The notes beneath the pieces were generated by a model that worked only from the letters and a program-made list of their open reading frames with translations, was not told the origin of the DNA and did not search any database. Below are positions 53,148 through 61,564 of a DNA stretch of 64,000 bases, piece after piece. The DNA lies in NCBI RefSeq assembly GCF_023074055.1, contig NZ_JADPKR010000082.1, positions 1 through 64,000 on the forward strand, read 5' to 3'. Made by a program: the position numbers and the translations under genes. Positions within the stretch are counted from its first letter, which is position 1. Every line of letters starts with the position of its first letter. This DNA comes from Bradyrhizobium sp. 141 (lineage in GTDB: Bacteria; Pseudomonadota; Alphaproteobacteria; Rhizobiales; Xanthobacteraceae).

Positions 53148-53666
53148 TCACCGCAGAGGAGGACCCGCGGCCTTCGCCTTGCGGTAGATCACGACGTCTT
53201 CGCCGCGACGGTTGGTGCTCCGCTCGAGGAGGTAGTTCGACTTCTCGAGTACGCGGCGCGATGCGCCGTTCCCGACGTAGACGATGCCGATGAGGGACGG
53301 CAGCCCGAGCTGCGCCAGCCCGACGTCCGTCAGCGCGGTTGCGATCTCGCCGGCAAATCCCCGGCCCCAGAGGCTGCGCGTGAACGCGTAGAAGATCTCG
53401 ATCTCGTCGACGTCGTCGACGAGAATGTGCCGAATTCCCGCCCGCCCGGCGAATGCGCCGTCGCTCGCTCGCAGTGCCCACAGCCCGAAGCCGTGCTGGT
53501 CCCAATGCGCCATGTTGACGTCGAGGTAAGCCTTCGTCGTCTCCGCCGGGCGCACACCGCCGAGATAACGGGACACCTCGGCATCGAGATGCAGCGCGAC
53601 GAGGTCGGCGAGGTGACTCTCGTTCAGCCTCTCGGCTGTCAGCCTTTTGGTGCTGAAGTGATCCAT
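53148..53666 (-). CDS. GNAT family N-acetyltransferase
   Basis: This 172-residue acetyltransferase of the RimJ/RimL-like GNAT_3 group opens TKRLTAERLNESHLADLVAL, has FYAFTRSLWGRGFAGEI for the acetyl-CoA pyrophosphate loop (R-x-x-GRG-type) and ends with VGNGASRRVLEKSNYLLE. It transfers acetyl from acetyl-CoA to an amine, in protein or small molecules; the acceptor is unknown. The ATG at 53666 begins just before the family start; no clear ribosome site is found. Confidence 0.83.
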   Translation of the reverse strand: MDHFSTKRLTAERLNESHLADLVALHLDAEVSRYLGGVRPAETTKAYLDVNMAHWDQHGFGLWALRASDGAFAGRAGIRHILVDDVDEIEIFYAFTRSLWGRGFAGEIATALTDVGLAQLGLPSLIGIVYVGNGASRRVLEKSNYLLERSTNRRGEDVVIYRKAKAAGPPLR

Positions 53667-53735
53667 GTAGGGTGTCGCCAGGAGAGTTGGTCGCGATCTG
53701 GACGTCGTTGAGGGCAATGATGTTATCGTGCTCCC

Positions 53736-53755
53736 GTTTTGCCCGGCGGGTCAAC
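53736..53755. repeat. 20-base repeat GTTTTGCCC, copy 1
   Basis: This copy of GTTTTGCCCGGCGGGTCAAC differs at one base from the copy at 55109-55128. The two lie in the same orientation on either side of the Ca2+/H+ antiporter gene. Confidence 0.6.
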
Positions 53756-53773
53756 CGGCTCGCAGCCCGTAGC

Positions 53774-54877
53774 CTAGACCGGACCGTGCGAGCCGGGCGG
53801 GACCATGTAGAGCGTCATCGCGAAGATCGCGTAGATGCAGAGCAGGAGCGCGCCGATGAACCAGGCCGATCGTCCGCCGTTGGTGATGAAGCTCGTCACC
53901 ACGGCGGCGATCGTGACCATGGTCACCGCTCCCGGCCAGAACTGAAGGTCCATGGGGTGCGGCCCGACAACGTAGCTCAGCAGCACGAGAACGGGTGCGA
54001 CGAACAAAGCGATCTGGCTTGCGCTTCCGAGCGCGATGCTCACGCTCATGTCGAGCCGGTTCCGGCGTGCGGCGGAAAACGCCACGGCCATCTCGGCCGC
54101 AGCGCCGACCAGGGCAACGACGATGAACCCGACGAATGCCGGGGTCATGCCGAGCGTTTCGGCGGCCTTCTGCACCGACTCGACGAAGATCTCGCTCACG
54201 AGCGCAACCAGCACGGTGACGACCCCCAGTGTCGGAACGGCGACCGCAACCGGCAGCACCGGGCCGCCTGCCTCGCCATGATCGCCGCTCGCAAACAGCT
54301 CCTTGTGCGTCTTCAGCGAGAACAGCAGGCTGAGAGCGTAAGCCGCAATCAGCAGGACCGACAAAGCGGCGCTCAAGCGCTGCACCGTCGCCTCGTGTCC
54401 GGCAAAGTTGAGGTCGGCCACGGCCGAGGGCGACAACAGGGCAATCGTGGCCATCAGCAGCAGCGCGGAATGGAGCCTGCCGCCAGCCCGGTTGTACTCC
54501 TGCACGCGATGTCTCAATCCGCCCAGAAACAGCGAAGCGCCCAGCATGAAGAGCGAGTTGGTCACGATCGCACCGGCGATTGAGGCTTTGACCAGCATGT
54601 ATTGACCGGCCTGCAACGCCGTGACGGCGATGATGAGCTCCGTGAGATTGCCAAGCGTGGCATTCAACAGCCCGCCGACCGCATCGCCGGTCTTCTCGGC
54701 CACAGCCTCCGTTGCGTGACTGAGCAGGCTCGCGAGCGGCACGATGGCAACCACGGCCAGCACGAACAGCAGCGTATGCGCCTCCGGCATGATGTGCGCG
54801 AGCGCGATCACCACCGGCACGAAGACCAGCGTCCACAGAAGCGGGCTGTGCCGGATTTCCTTGAACAGCGCATTCAT
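53774..54877 (-). CDS. Ca2+/H+ antiporter (CAX/ChaA family)
   Basis: This 367-residue protein has 10-11 membrane segments and the two CaCA alpha-repeats: VGGLLNATLGNLTELIIAVTALQAG (about 67-91) and GFIVVALVGAAAEMAVAFSAARRNRLDMSVSIALGSASQIALFVAP (about 270-315), with the acidic Glu in each repeat. It exchanges cytoplasmic Ca2+ (or Na+/K+) for H+. An ATG with AAGGA upstream begins the gene. It is alone on its strand, flanked by two copies of a 20-base repeat. Confidence 0.87.
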   Translation of the reverse strand: MNALFKEIRHSPLLWTLVFVPVVIALAHIMPEAHTLLFVLAVVAIVPLASLLSHATEAVAEKTGDAVGGLLNATLGNLTELIIAVTALQAGQYMLVKASIAGAIVTNSLFMLGASLFLGGLRHRVQEYNRAGGRLHSALLLMATIALLSPSAVADLNFAGHEATVQRLSAALSVLLIAAYALSLLFSLKTHKELFASGDHGEAGGPVLPVAVAVPTLGVVTVLVALVSEIFVESVQKAAETLGMTPAFVGFIVVALVGAAAEMAVAFSAARRNRLDMSVSIALGSASQIALFVAPVLVLLSYVVGPHPMDLQFWPGAVTMVTIAAVVTSFITNGGRSAWFIGALLLCIYAIFAMTLYMVPPGSHGPV

Positions 54878-55331
54878 GGTCCGTCCTTCGCGGTCAGGCC
54901 CCGAGGCTGCCGCCGCAGACACGACCGGTATTGATCCAGCTCAATGGCTTTGCGCGCCCGGCGGATGGTGCAGGAAGTTGACGAGTTCGACCTGGCGCAG
55001 CTTCGGCGCGGCCTAAAGCGCGATGAGATCAGGATGAATCGCCAGGGATCGCAAGCATCGCGCCGTGGGCGCATCCTGCCTTTCTTTCCACAATGCCATT
55101 GTGCCGGTGTTTTGCCCGACGGGTCAACTGATTTTCCGAATTCAGGCAAGAGCGGTCTCGTGGATGGAGTTCGGCGCAATCTGGGAAACACTGCATTTGG
55201 AGCGCGACGCCTGCTGCGCTCGGTCCGGGCTATTGCCGGATGGTTTCTTGCCCGCACGTAAGCCATTGATTTCGCAACCCCCGTCTACTGTGCATGGGGT
55301 TGTTTTCGCAGTTTTAGTTTTGCGAGGGACG
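54878..55331. other. Interval between antiporter and feoB
   Basis: No credible gene is seen in this 454-base gap. It contains a copy of the 20-base GTTTTGCCC repeat (55109-55128) and, near 55290-55325, a short T-rich run after feoB's end on the other strand. The promoter for the antiporter gene should be here. Short frames have random composition. Confidence 0.55.
55109..55128. repeat. 20-base repeat GTTTTGCCC, copy 2
   Basis: This copy reads GTTTTGCCCGACGGGTCAAC and pairs with the copy at 53736-53755, with one mismatch and the same orientation. The core TTTTGCCCG and GGGTCAA is a short motif that I recall as frequent in Bradyrhizobium intergenic sequence. Confidence 0.6.
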
Positions 55332-57197
55332 CTAGCCCGCGCCGAGCGCCACAGCGACGTTGTAGGTCAGAAGGCTCGCCGCATAGGCCAGCACCAGCAT
55401 GTAGGTGAAGGTCACGGCCATCCAGGTCCAGCTTCCGGTCTCGCGCCGGATCACGGCCAGCGTCGAGGCGCATTGCGGGGCGAAGATGTACCAGGCCAGC
55501 ATCGACAGGGCGGTTGCGAGCGACCATTTCGTCGCCAGCACCTGGCCGATCTGCTCGGCCGCTTCCTTGCCGCCTTCGATCGCGTAGACGGTGCCGAGCG
55601 CCGCGACCGCGACCTCGCGCGCTGCCATGCCCGGGATCAGCGCGACCGCGATCTGCCAGTTGAAGCCGACGGGGGCGAGCAGCGGCTCAAGCGCCTTGCC
55701 GATGATCGCAGCCAGGCTGAAGTCGATGGCGGGCTCGGTGGCGCCCGCCGGCGGCTGCGGGAACGAGGCCAGGAACCAGATCAGCACCATCATCGAGAAG
55801 ATCGTGGTGCCGGCGCGCACCAGGAACATCTTGGCGCGGGTGTAGATGCCGATCGCGATCGATTTCAGCCGCGGCATCTTGTAGTCCGGCAGCTCCAGCA
55901 TGAACGGCGCCGGCGCATAGTCGCGCAGCATGAAGAACTTGATGAGGAACGAGACGGCAAGCGCGCTGATGATGCCGGCCGCGTAGAGGCCGAACATCAC
56001 GAGGCCCTGCAGGTTGATGAAGCCCCAGACGTCCTTCGCCGGAATGAAGGCGGAGATGATCAGCGTGTAGACCGGAATGCGCGCCGAGCAGGTCATCAGC
56101 GGCGCGATCAGGATCGTGGTCAGCCGGTCGCGCTTGTTGTCGATCACGCGCGTCGCCATGATGCCGGGAATGGCGCAGGCAAAGCTCGACAGCAGCGGAA
56201 TGAAGGCACGGCCGTGCAGCCCCGCGCCGCCCATGATGCGGTCCATCAGGAACGCGGCGCGCGCCATGTAGCCGAAATCTTCTAGGAGCAGGATGAACAG
56301 GAAGATGAGGATGATTTGCGGCAGGAACACGATGACGCTGCCGACGCCCGAGATCACGCCGTTCTGCAGGAAGCTCTGCAACAGGCCGTCGGGCAGGGTG
56401 GCCTGCACGAGCTCCCCGAGCGCGTCGAAGCCGGATTTGAGCAGGTCCATTGCCGGTTGCGCCCAAGCGAACACCGCCTGGAACATCACGAACAGGATCA
56501 GCATCAGCACGATGAGGCCGCCGACGGGATGCAGCACGACCCGATCGATCCGCCCGGTCCAGGTGTCGGGACGGCTCGGCAGGCTGACGCAGTCGGCGAT
56601 GATGCGGTCGGCCTCGCGCTGGGTCGCGCGCAATTCGGACACGCTGAGTGCGCGCCAGCTGTCCGCCTCGGCGGCCAGTTTTGCCGAGATCTCGTCGGTC
56701 AGCTTCAAGAGGTCGGCGGTGCCGCCCTTGCGCACCGCAATCGAGGTGACCACGGGCAGGCCGAGCTCCTTGGCGAGCCGCTCGACGTCGACGGTGATGC
56801 CGCGGCGGGCGGCGATGTCGAACATGTTGAGCACGAGGACCATCGGCCGTCCCGTGCGCTTGAGCTCGAGCAGCAGGCGGATGGTCAGCCGCAGATTGGT
56901 CGAATCGGCCACGCACAGCACGAGATCGGGTACGGTCTCGCCGGAGGCCTTGCCGAGCACGAAGTCGCGGGTGATCTCCTCGTCCGGGCTGCGGCCGCGC
57001 AGCGAATAGGTGCCGGGCAGGTCGACCACCGAGACCTGGCGTCCCAGGGGCGTGACGAAGAAGCCTTCCTTGCGCTCGACGGTGACGCCGGGATAGTTCG
57101 CGACCTTCTGTCGGCTGCCGGTCAGGGCGTTGAACAGCGAGGTCTTGCCGCTGTTCGGCGTGCCCACCAGGGCGAGATGCAGCAGGGGTAATTCCAT
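55332..57197 (-). CDS. feoB: Ferrous iron transporter FeoB
   Basis: This 621-residue protein has an N-terminal G domain (Walker A GTPNSGKTS, residues 13-21; DLPGTYSLRG; LNMFD), the helical FeoB spacer (to about 215) and about eight membrane helices with the two gate motifs (IGYMARAAFLMDRIMG-like and the second half with CSARIPVYTLIISAF). It imports Fe2+ across the inner membrane using GTP. It is shorter than the E. coli protein (773 residues), a common short form. feoA lies 37 bases upstream on the same strand, so they form one operon. Confidence 0.95.
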   Translation of the reverse strand: MELPLLHLALVGTPNSGKTSLFNALTGSRQKVANYPGVTVERKEGFFVTPLGRQVSVVDLPGTYSLRGRSPDEEITRDFVLGKASGETVPDLVLCVADSTNLRLTIRLLLELKRTGRPMVLVLNMFDIAARRGITVDVERLAKELGLPVVTSIAVRKGGTADLLKLTDEISAKLAAEADSWRALSVSELRATQREADRIIADCVSLPSRPDTWTGRIDRVVLHPVGGLIVLMLILFVMFQAVFAWAQPAMDLLKSGFDALGELVQATLPDGLLQSFLQNGVISGVGSVIVFLPQIILIFLFILLLEDFGYMARAAFLMDRIMGGAGLHGRAFIPLLSSFACAIPGIMATRVIDNKRDRLTTILIAPLMTCSARIPVYTLIISAFIPAKDVWGFINLQGLVMFGLYAAGIISALAVSFLIKFFMLRDYAPAPFMLELPDYKMPRLKSIAIGIYTRAKMFLVRAGTTIFSMMVLIWFLASFPQPPAGATEPAIDFSLAAIIGKALEPLLAPVGFNWQIAVALIPGMAAREVAVAALGTVYAIEGGKEAAEQIGQVLATKWSLATALSMLAWYIFAPQCASTLAVIRRETGSWTWMAVTFTYMLVLAYAASLLTYNVAVALGAG

Positions 57198-57234
57198 GGA
57201 ATCACTGGTCCGGGATCAGAGGTCCGGTCGCGGT

Positions 57235-57510
57235 CTAGGCGACGATGATGGCCATGGCTTCGCGGCGGCGGACCGCGATCGTGATGCTGTCGACCCGCAC
57301 GGCGATCGGGTCGCGCCCGACCAGCCCCTCGTGCAGGACCTCGACCCGGGCGCCCTCGACGAAGCCGAGCTCGATCAGGCGGCTCTCGAGCTCGATGTCC
57401 GAGAGCGCCGAGCCCGCCTCGCGAACCGAAAGATGCTGGATGACGCCGGTATAGCCGCGCTGGGCCAGACCCAGCGGCATGTGCGGGCGCGTGTCATTGG
57501 TGTCGGTCAT
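57235..57510 (-). CDS. feoA: FeoA SH3-like domain protein
   Basis: This is a 91-residue FeoA of the SH3-like domain type (RLIELGFVEGARVEVLHEGLVGRDPIAVRVDSITIAVRRREA). It binds and regulates FeoB. The ATG at 57510 is chosen over a TTG at 57525. It is the first gene of the feoAB operon, with an Irr-like box 60 bases upstream. Confidence 0.92.
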   Translation of the reverse strand: MTDTNDTRPHMPLGLAQRGYTGVIQHLSVREAGSALSDIELESRLIELGFVEGARVEVLHEGLVGRDPIAVRVDSITIAVRRREAMAIIVA

Positions 57511-57569
57511 ACCCTGTATTTTCAACGCAGGGCAGTGAGGTCAAGCGCGCGCGCTCGCTGAAACCGCAC

Positions 57570-57586
57570 CTTAGAGTGATTTTAAA
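57570..57586. promoter_or_regulatory. Candidate Irr (ICE) box upstream of feoA
   Basis: The 17 bases CTTAGAGTGATTTTAAA fit the ICE pattern TTTAGAA-N3-TTCTAAA at 11 of 14 informative positions. It lies 60 bases before feoA. Irr controls iron genes in Bradyrhizobium through such boxes. The match is imperfect, so the call is tentative. Confidence 0.45.
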
Positions 57587-57629
57587 GTGCGGGTCGCGGA
57601 GCGCCCTCGAAGGCGCCCCCGAGGGTTGG

Positions 57630-57881
57630 CTACTGGGCCGGGACCTTGTCCGGCTGGGCGGCCATGGCCCGGCTCCTGAAGTAGTCCAGAACGAACAGAC
57701 GGATCGCCGACGACAGATTGCCCTGCTGGCGATTGTTGTCGATCTCGCCGACCAGCTCGGACAACGTCATGTTGCGCAAGCCGGAAATCTCCTTCATGCC
57801 GTTCCAGAATGCCTCCTCCAGGCTGACGCTGGTCTTGTGCCCGGCGACGACGATCGACCGTTTCACGACGGGCGACTTCAT
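57630..57881 (-). CDS. Ribbon-helix-helix domain protein
   Basis: This 83-residue protein has an N-terminal RHH-type motif (KRSIVVAGHKTSVSLEEAFWNGMKEISGLRNMTLSELVGEID). The beta strand RSIVV is followed by two helices, as in RHH_4 transcription factors. Its ATG overlaps the DUF4169 stop (ATGA). The DUF4169/RHH pair next to fumC and sspB is a conserved layout of alphaproteobacteria. DNA target unknown. Confidence 0.82.
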   Translation of the reverse strand: MKSPVVKRSIVVAGHKTSVSLEEAFWNGMKEISGLRNMTLSELVGEIDNNRQQGNLSSAIRLFVLDYFRSRAMAAQPDKVPAQ

Positions 57882-58066
57882 GGCTGCTCCTCGCGATCGA
57901 TCTGATGCTGATCCAGGTGCGCCTTCGCCTTGTCCGCGCGCGTCTCCTCCGCCGACCGTTCCGCCTTCGTGCGGCCGAACTTCGTCCGGTTGGCGTCCGC
58001 CTGTTTCGCCGAGGTTTCCCGCTCGGCGCGCTTCCTGAAGCGATTCAGGTTGATGACGTTCCCCAT
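57878..58066 (-). CDS. DUF4169 family protein
   Basis: This 62-residue, very basic/acidic helical protein (MGNVINLNRFRKRAERETSAKQADANRTKFGRTKAERSAEETRADKAKAHLD) matches the DUF4169 family. It overlaps the RHH gene by 4 bases and is probably cotranscribed with it. The function is unknown; conserved next to fumC and sspB. Confidence 0.85.
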   Translation of the reverse strand: MGNVINLNRFRKRAERETSAKQADANRTKFGRTKAERSAEETRADKAKAHLDQHQIDREEQP

Positions 58067-58347
58067 GCCGCGTCTCCATCATCCGCTCCTCTTCAGGCTG
58101 GATGAAACATTCAGAAACAGGGTGCCGCTTTGCGCCCCACAAGACTTGATCGCCATTCGCTCGTCCTCGTCAATCGGCCCTCGGGCCATCAAACGATGAA
58201 TTTCGCCCCGTCGTGGGGGGCGGAAAGGCTGCGTAGCACGCCGTCCCGCCGGAACATTGACGGTAATCAAATCCCGCCCCCAAAGCCGCACATTTCTGAG
58301 GCATCGAGCGTCCGTATCATTACGGATGGCTGTCGGAATTCGGAGTT

Positions 58348-59769
58348 CTATCCCGGGCTGGTCATCTTCTCGGGGCGCACCAGGCGATCAAACTCGTCCG
58401 CCGAGACGAAGCCGAGCCGCAGCGCCTCCTCCTTCAGCGTGGTGCCGTTGGCATGGGCCGTCTTGGCCACCTTGGCGGCGTTGTCGTAGCCGATCTTCGG
58501 GGCGAGCGCCGTCACCAGCATCAGCGAACGCTGCATCAGCTCACTTATGCGCTTTTCGTCAGCGCGGATGCCGCTGACGCAGTGCTCGGTGAAGGATCGC
58601 GCGGCATCCGCCATCAGACGGATCGAATGCAGCATGTTGTAGGCGAGCACGGGCTTGTAGACGTTGAGCTCGAAATGGCCCTGGCTGCCGGCCACCGTGA
58701 TCGCGGTGTGATTGCCGAACACCTGGCAGCACACCATGGTCATCGCCTCGCACTGGGTCGGATTCACCTTGCCGGGCATGATCGAGGAGCCCGGCTCGTT
58801 CTCCGGCAGGATCAGCTCGCCTAGCCCCGAGCGCGGGCCCGATCCCAACAGGCGGATGTCGTTGGCGATCTTGAACAGGCCGGTCGCCACTGAATTGATG
58901 GCGCCATGCACCAGCACATAGGCATCGTTCGAGGCCAGCGCCTCGAATTTGTTGGCGGCGCTGGTGAAGGGGAGTTTCGTGATCCCGGCAACGTGCCTTG
59001 CGAACAGCTTTGCAAAGCGCGGCTTGGAGTTGAGGCCGGTGCCGACCGCGGTGCCGCCCTGCGCCAGCGGATGGAGGTCCTTCACCGCGACGTTGAGCCG
59101 GGCGATGCCGCTTTCGACCTGCGCGGCATAACCGGAAAATTCCTGGCCGAGCGTCAGCGGCGTCGCATCCTGGGTGTGGGTGCGGCCGATCTTGACGATC
59201 TTTGCGAACGCCTTCTCCTTCTTGCGCAGCGCGCGCAGCAGCTCACCGAGCGCAGGGACGAGGTCGGCATTGATGCGGCTTGCGGCCGCGATGTGCATCG
59301 CGGTCGGGAAAGAGTCGTTCGACGACTGGCTCATGTTGACGTGGTCGTTGGGATGCACCGGCTTCTTGGCGCCGAGCTCGCCGCCCAAGAGCTCGTTGGC
59401 GCGGTTGGCGATCACCTCGTTGAGGTTCATGTTGCTCTGCGTGCCGGAGCCGGTCTGCCACACGACGAGCGGAAAATGATCGTCCAGTCTGCCTTCGATC
59501 ACCTCGCGCGCGGCGCGGATGATGGCGCCCGCGCGGCGCTGGTCGAGCAGGCCGAGCTCGAGGTTGGACTGCGCCGCGGCGAGCTTGACGATGCCAAGCG
59601 CGTGCACGAGCGCGATCGGCATGCGATCAGTGCCGATACGAAAATTCTGGCGCGAGCGTTCAGTCTGCGCGCCCCAATAGCGGTCGGCGGCAACCTCGAT
59701 GGGACCGAAGCTGTCGGTCTCGATGCGGGTTGCGGGGCGGGCGGTCTTCGAGCGGGAAGCTTTGGCCAT
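58348..59769 (-). CDS. fumC: Fumarate hydratase class II
   Basis: This 473-residue enzyme of the fumarase/aspartase superfamily starts IETDSFGPIEVAADRYWGAQTERSRQNF, has TGSGTQSNMNLNEVIANRA, HPNDHVNMSQSSNDSFPTAMH (about 140-160), the catalytic loop GSSIMPGKVNPTQCE and KIGYDNAAKVAKTAH. It interconverts fumarate and L-malate in the TCA cycle. It is a tetramer without an iron-sulfur cluster, unlike class I. The start at 59769 is chosen; a second ATG 12 bases upstream (59781) is possible. The next gene, sspB, ends 101 bases upstream on the same strand. Confidence 0.95.
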   Translation of the reverse strand: MAKASRSKTARPATRIETDSFGPIEVAADRYWGAQTERSRQNFRIGTDRMPIALVHALGIVKLAAAQSNLELGLLDQRRAGAIIRAAREVIEGRLDDHFPLVVWQTGSGTQSNMNLNEVIANRANELLGGELGAKKPVHPNDHVNMSQSSNDSFPTAMHIAAASRINADLVPALGELLRALRKKEKAFAKIVKIGRTHTQDATPLTLGQEFSGYAAQVESGIARLNVAVKDLHPLAQGGTAVGTGLNSKPRFAKLFARHVAGITKLPFTSAANKFEALASNDAYVLVHGAINSVATGLFKIANDIRLLGSGPRSGLGELILPENEPGSSIMPGKVNPTQCEAMTMVCCQVFGNHTAITVAGSQGHFELNVYKPVLAYNMLHSIRLMADAARSFTEHCVSGIRADEKRISELMQRSLMLVTALAPKIGYDNAAKVAKTAHANGTTLKEEALRLGFVSADEFDRLVRPEKMTSPG

Positions 59770-59870
59770 GAGCACATCCATTTTGCCGCGCGAAACGCCG
59801 CGCGGCCTCTTCATGCGCTCTTCTATATAGGCAGTCTGGCCGGGCGCGACGGCTTGGCGCCCAACCTAGA

Positions 59871-60389
59871 TCATTTCTTGCGGAAACGATCGAGCCGCAC
59901 GACTTCGGCGCCGCCCTGGTTCGGAGCCGCCGGCTCCTCCGTGCTTTCCGCCGTTTCAGGGGCAGGCGTCTGCACCGCGACGGCCGAGGGCGCGGGAGCT
60001 GTCGGCAGCGTCTCGGGCGCGACCTCGGCGACGTCGGACGTGTCGAACTGCAGGCCGAACTTCACGGACGGGTCGAGGAAGCTCTTGATGGCGCTGAACG
60101 GCACGATCAGCCGCTCCGGAATGCCGCCGAAGGACAGGCCGACCTCGAAGCGGTCCTCGAGCACGGTCAGATCCCAGAACTGGTGCTGTAGGATGATCGT
60201 CATCTCTTCCGGATATTGCGCGAGCAGCCGCGACGACAGCTTCACGCCCTCGGCCTTCGACACGAAGGTGATGAAGAAATGGTGCTCGCCCGGCAGGCCT
60301 TGGGCGGCGGCATCGGTCAGCACCTTCCGCAGCACGCCGCGCAGCGCGTCGCGGGCCAGCACATCGTATCGGATATGATCGGTCGCCAT
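59871..60389 (-). CDS. sspB: SspB-family ClpXP adaptor
   Basis: This 172-residue protein has the SspB core (IRYDVLARDALRGVLRKVLTDAAAQGLPGEHHFFITFVSKAEGVKLSSRLLAQYPEEMTIILQHQFWDLTVLEDRFEVGLSFGGIPERLIVPFSAIKSFLDPS) of the alpha type, a Pro/Ala-rich linker and a short C-terminal VVRLDRFRKK tail that binds ClpX. SspB delivers ssrA-tagged proteins to ClpXP. It is just downstream of the ssrA gene, which encodes the tag. It is followed by fumC on the same strand. Confidence 0.9.
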   Translation of the reverse strand: MATDHIRYDVLARDALRGVLRKVLTDAAAQGLPGEHHFFITFVSKAEGVKLSSRLLAQYPEEMTIILQHQFWDLTVLEDRFEVGLSFGGIPERLIVPFSAIKSFLDPSVKFGLQFDTSDVAEVAPETLPTAPAPSAVAVQTPAPETAESTEEPAAPNQGGAEVVRLDRFRKK

Positions 60390-60504
60390 GGTGGTCCTGT
60401 TGCATCCCCGAAGCCGGACCGTGCCGGCCCGACTCGCCAAGCGGCAATAGTACCGCGCCTGACGGGTCAGCAGGAGTCCCCGCCGGGGAAGAAATCAAGA
60501 GTAA

Positions 60505-60840
60505 AGTGGAGGCTTCTGTTGCCAGGTGCCTCCGAACCCCGCCTAACGGAGCTTAACCCGTTAGGACTTTAAGATGGTCTTTCAAACTGCGTTACGCAGC
60601 CTGAGCAACCGGAGCAAAGTTGTCGTTGGCAACTATTGCAGTAGCCCGATAACGGCGGAACAATACCGGGAAAAAGTACGCCCTTTACGCCCTCGTCGAT
60701 CCTATTTCGCCCCCGCCAAAACCCGCTTCTTGGGCATGCCCCGAGTGGGCTTTGGTGGAGGCGCCGGGTACCGCCCCCGGGTCCGAATGGTTTATTGCGA
60801 CGACCGTTTATTTCCATAGCCGGCGAACCGGCACCCCCAA
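60505..60840 (-). ncRNA. ssrA: Two-piece permuted tmRNA (alpha type)
   Basis: On the minus strand the acceptor piece (about 60840 to 60753) ends in an encoded CCA (TCCACCA) whose preceding CGCCTCC pairs with the 5' GGGGGCG of the coding piece, which begins at 60714 (GGGGGCGAAATAGGATCGAC). The intervening loop of about 38 bases would be cut out. The coding piece contains the tag frame at 60592-60630: ANDNFAPVAQAA then TAA. A GGAGGC...GCCTCC hairpin (about 60508-60533) lies near its 3' end. This is the circularly permuted form seen in alphaproteobacteria. Outer limits are estimates. Confidence 0.95.
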
Positions 60841-60955
60841 TATAGGGCGCAAAGGTTTCGAAAAACAGAGGTTTCGCGCGTCCCTCGCAAGGTTCCCTTT
60901 GGATAGGTTCTGGACTGTCTTGGCCGCGGCGCGACCCTCGTTCTAAGCTCCTGAC

Positions 60956-61564
60956 ATGTCCTCGGATTCAGTACCGGCCGTCCAAGAATCAGATCAAGAG
61001 CCGGATCCAGTCACCGCGCCGCCGGACCTGGCCGCGCTGTTCCTGGCATTCGCCCGGATCTCGCTGGCCGGTTTCGGCGGCGTGCTGGTGTTTGCCCGGC
61101 GGGCCATCGTCGAGCAGCACCGCTGGATGACCGCGGACGAGTTCAACGAGACCTTCGCGCTCTGCCATTTCCTGCCGGGGCCCAACATCGTCAATCTGTC
61201 GATGGTGTTCGGCGCGCGGCTGCGCGGGATTGCCGGCGGGGTTGCCGCCTTTGCCGGGCTGCTGCTGCCGCCGACATTGATCATGACCGTTCTCGCGATC
61301 ATCTACGCCCAGTTCGGCGAATTGGAGCTGCTGAGCCGCAGCCTCGCCGGCATCTCCTGCGCGGCGGTAGGCCTGTTGATCGCGGTGGTCTTCCGCATGA
61401 TGACCCCGCTGTTGAAGCGGGTGGACGCCGTCGCGCTCACCCTGATGCTCGGCGTGTTCGCCGCCATCGGAGTGTTCCGTCTGCCGCTCCAGACGGTGCT
61501 GCTGGTCGCAATCCCCGTCAGTATCGGCGCCACTTATTTCCTGCGGCGGAAAGTAGCAGCATGA
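60956..61564 (+). CDS. Chromate transporter, short N-half (ChrA)
   Basis: This 202-residue membrane protein has about six helices and the CHR family start (LFLAFARISLAGFGGVLVFARRAIVEQHRWMTADEFNETFALCHFLPGPNIVNLSMVFGARLRG). It is a short-chain ChrA half. Its stop overlaps the ATG of the second half by 4 bases. Together they should export chromate (or take up sulfate-like ions) as a heterodimer. It is divergent from ssrA. Confidence 0.85.
   Translation: MSSDSVPAVQESDQEPDPVTAPPDLAALFLAFARISLAGFGGVLVFARRAIVEQHRWMTADEFNETFALCHFLPGPNIVNLSMVFGARLRGIAGGVAAFAGLLLPPTLIMTVLAIIYAQFGELELLSRSLAGISCAAVGLLIAVVFRMMTPLLKRVDAVALTLMLGVFAAIGVFRLPLQTVLLVAIPVSIGATYFLRRKVAA

Noticed and set aside
60574..60946. Plus-strand short frames over the ssrA region
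   Set aside because: They lie on the wrong strand of the tmRNA and have no protein-like features.
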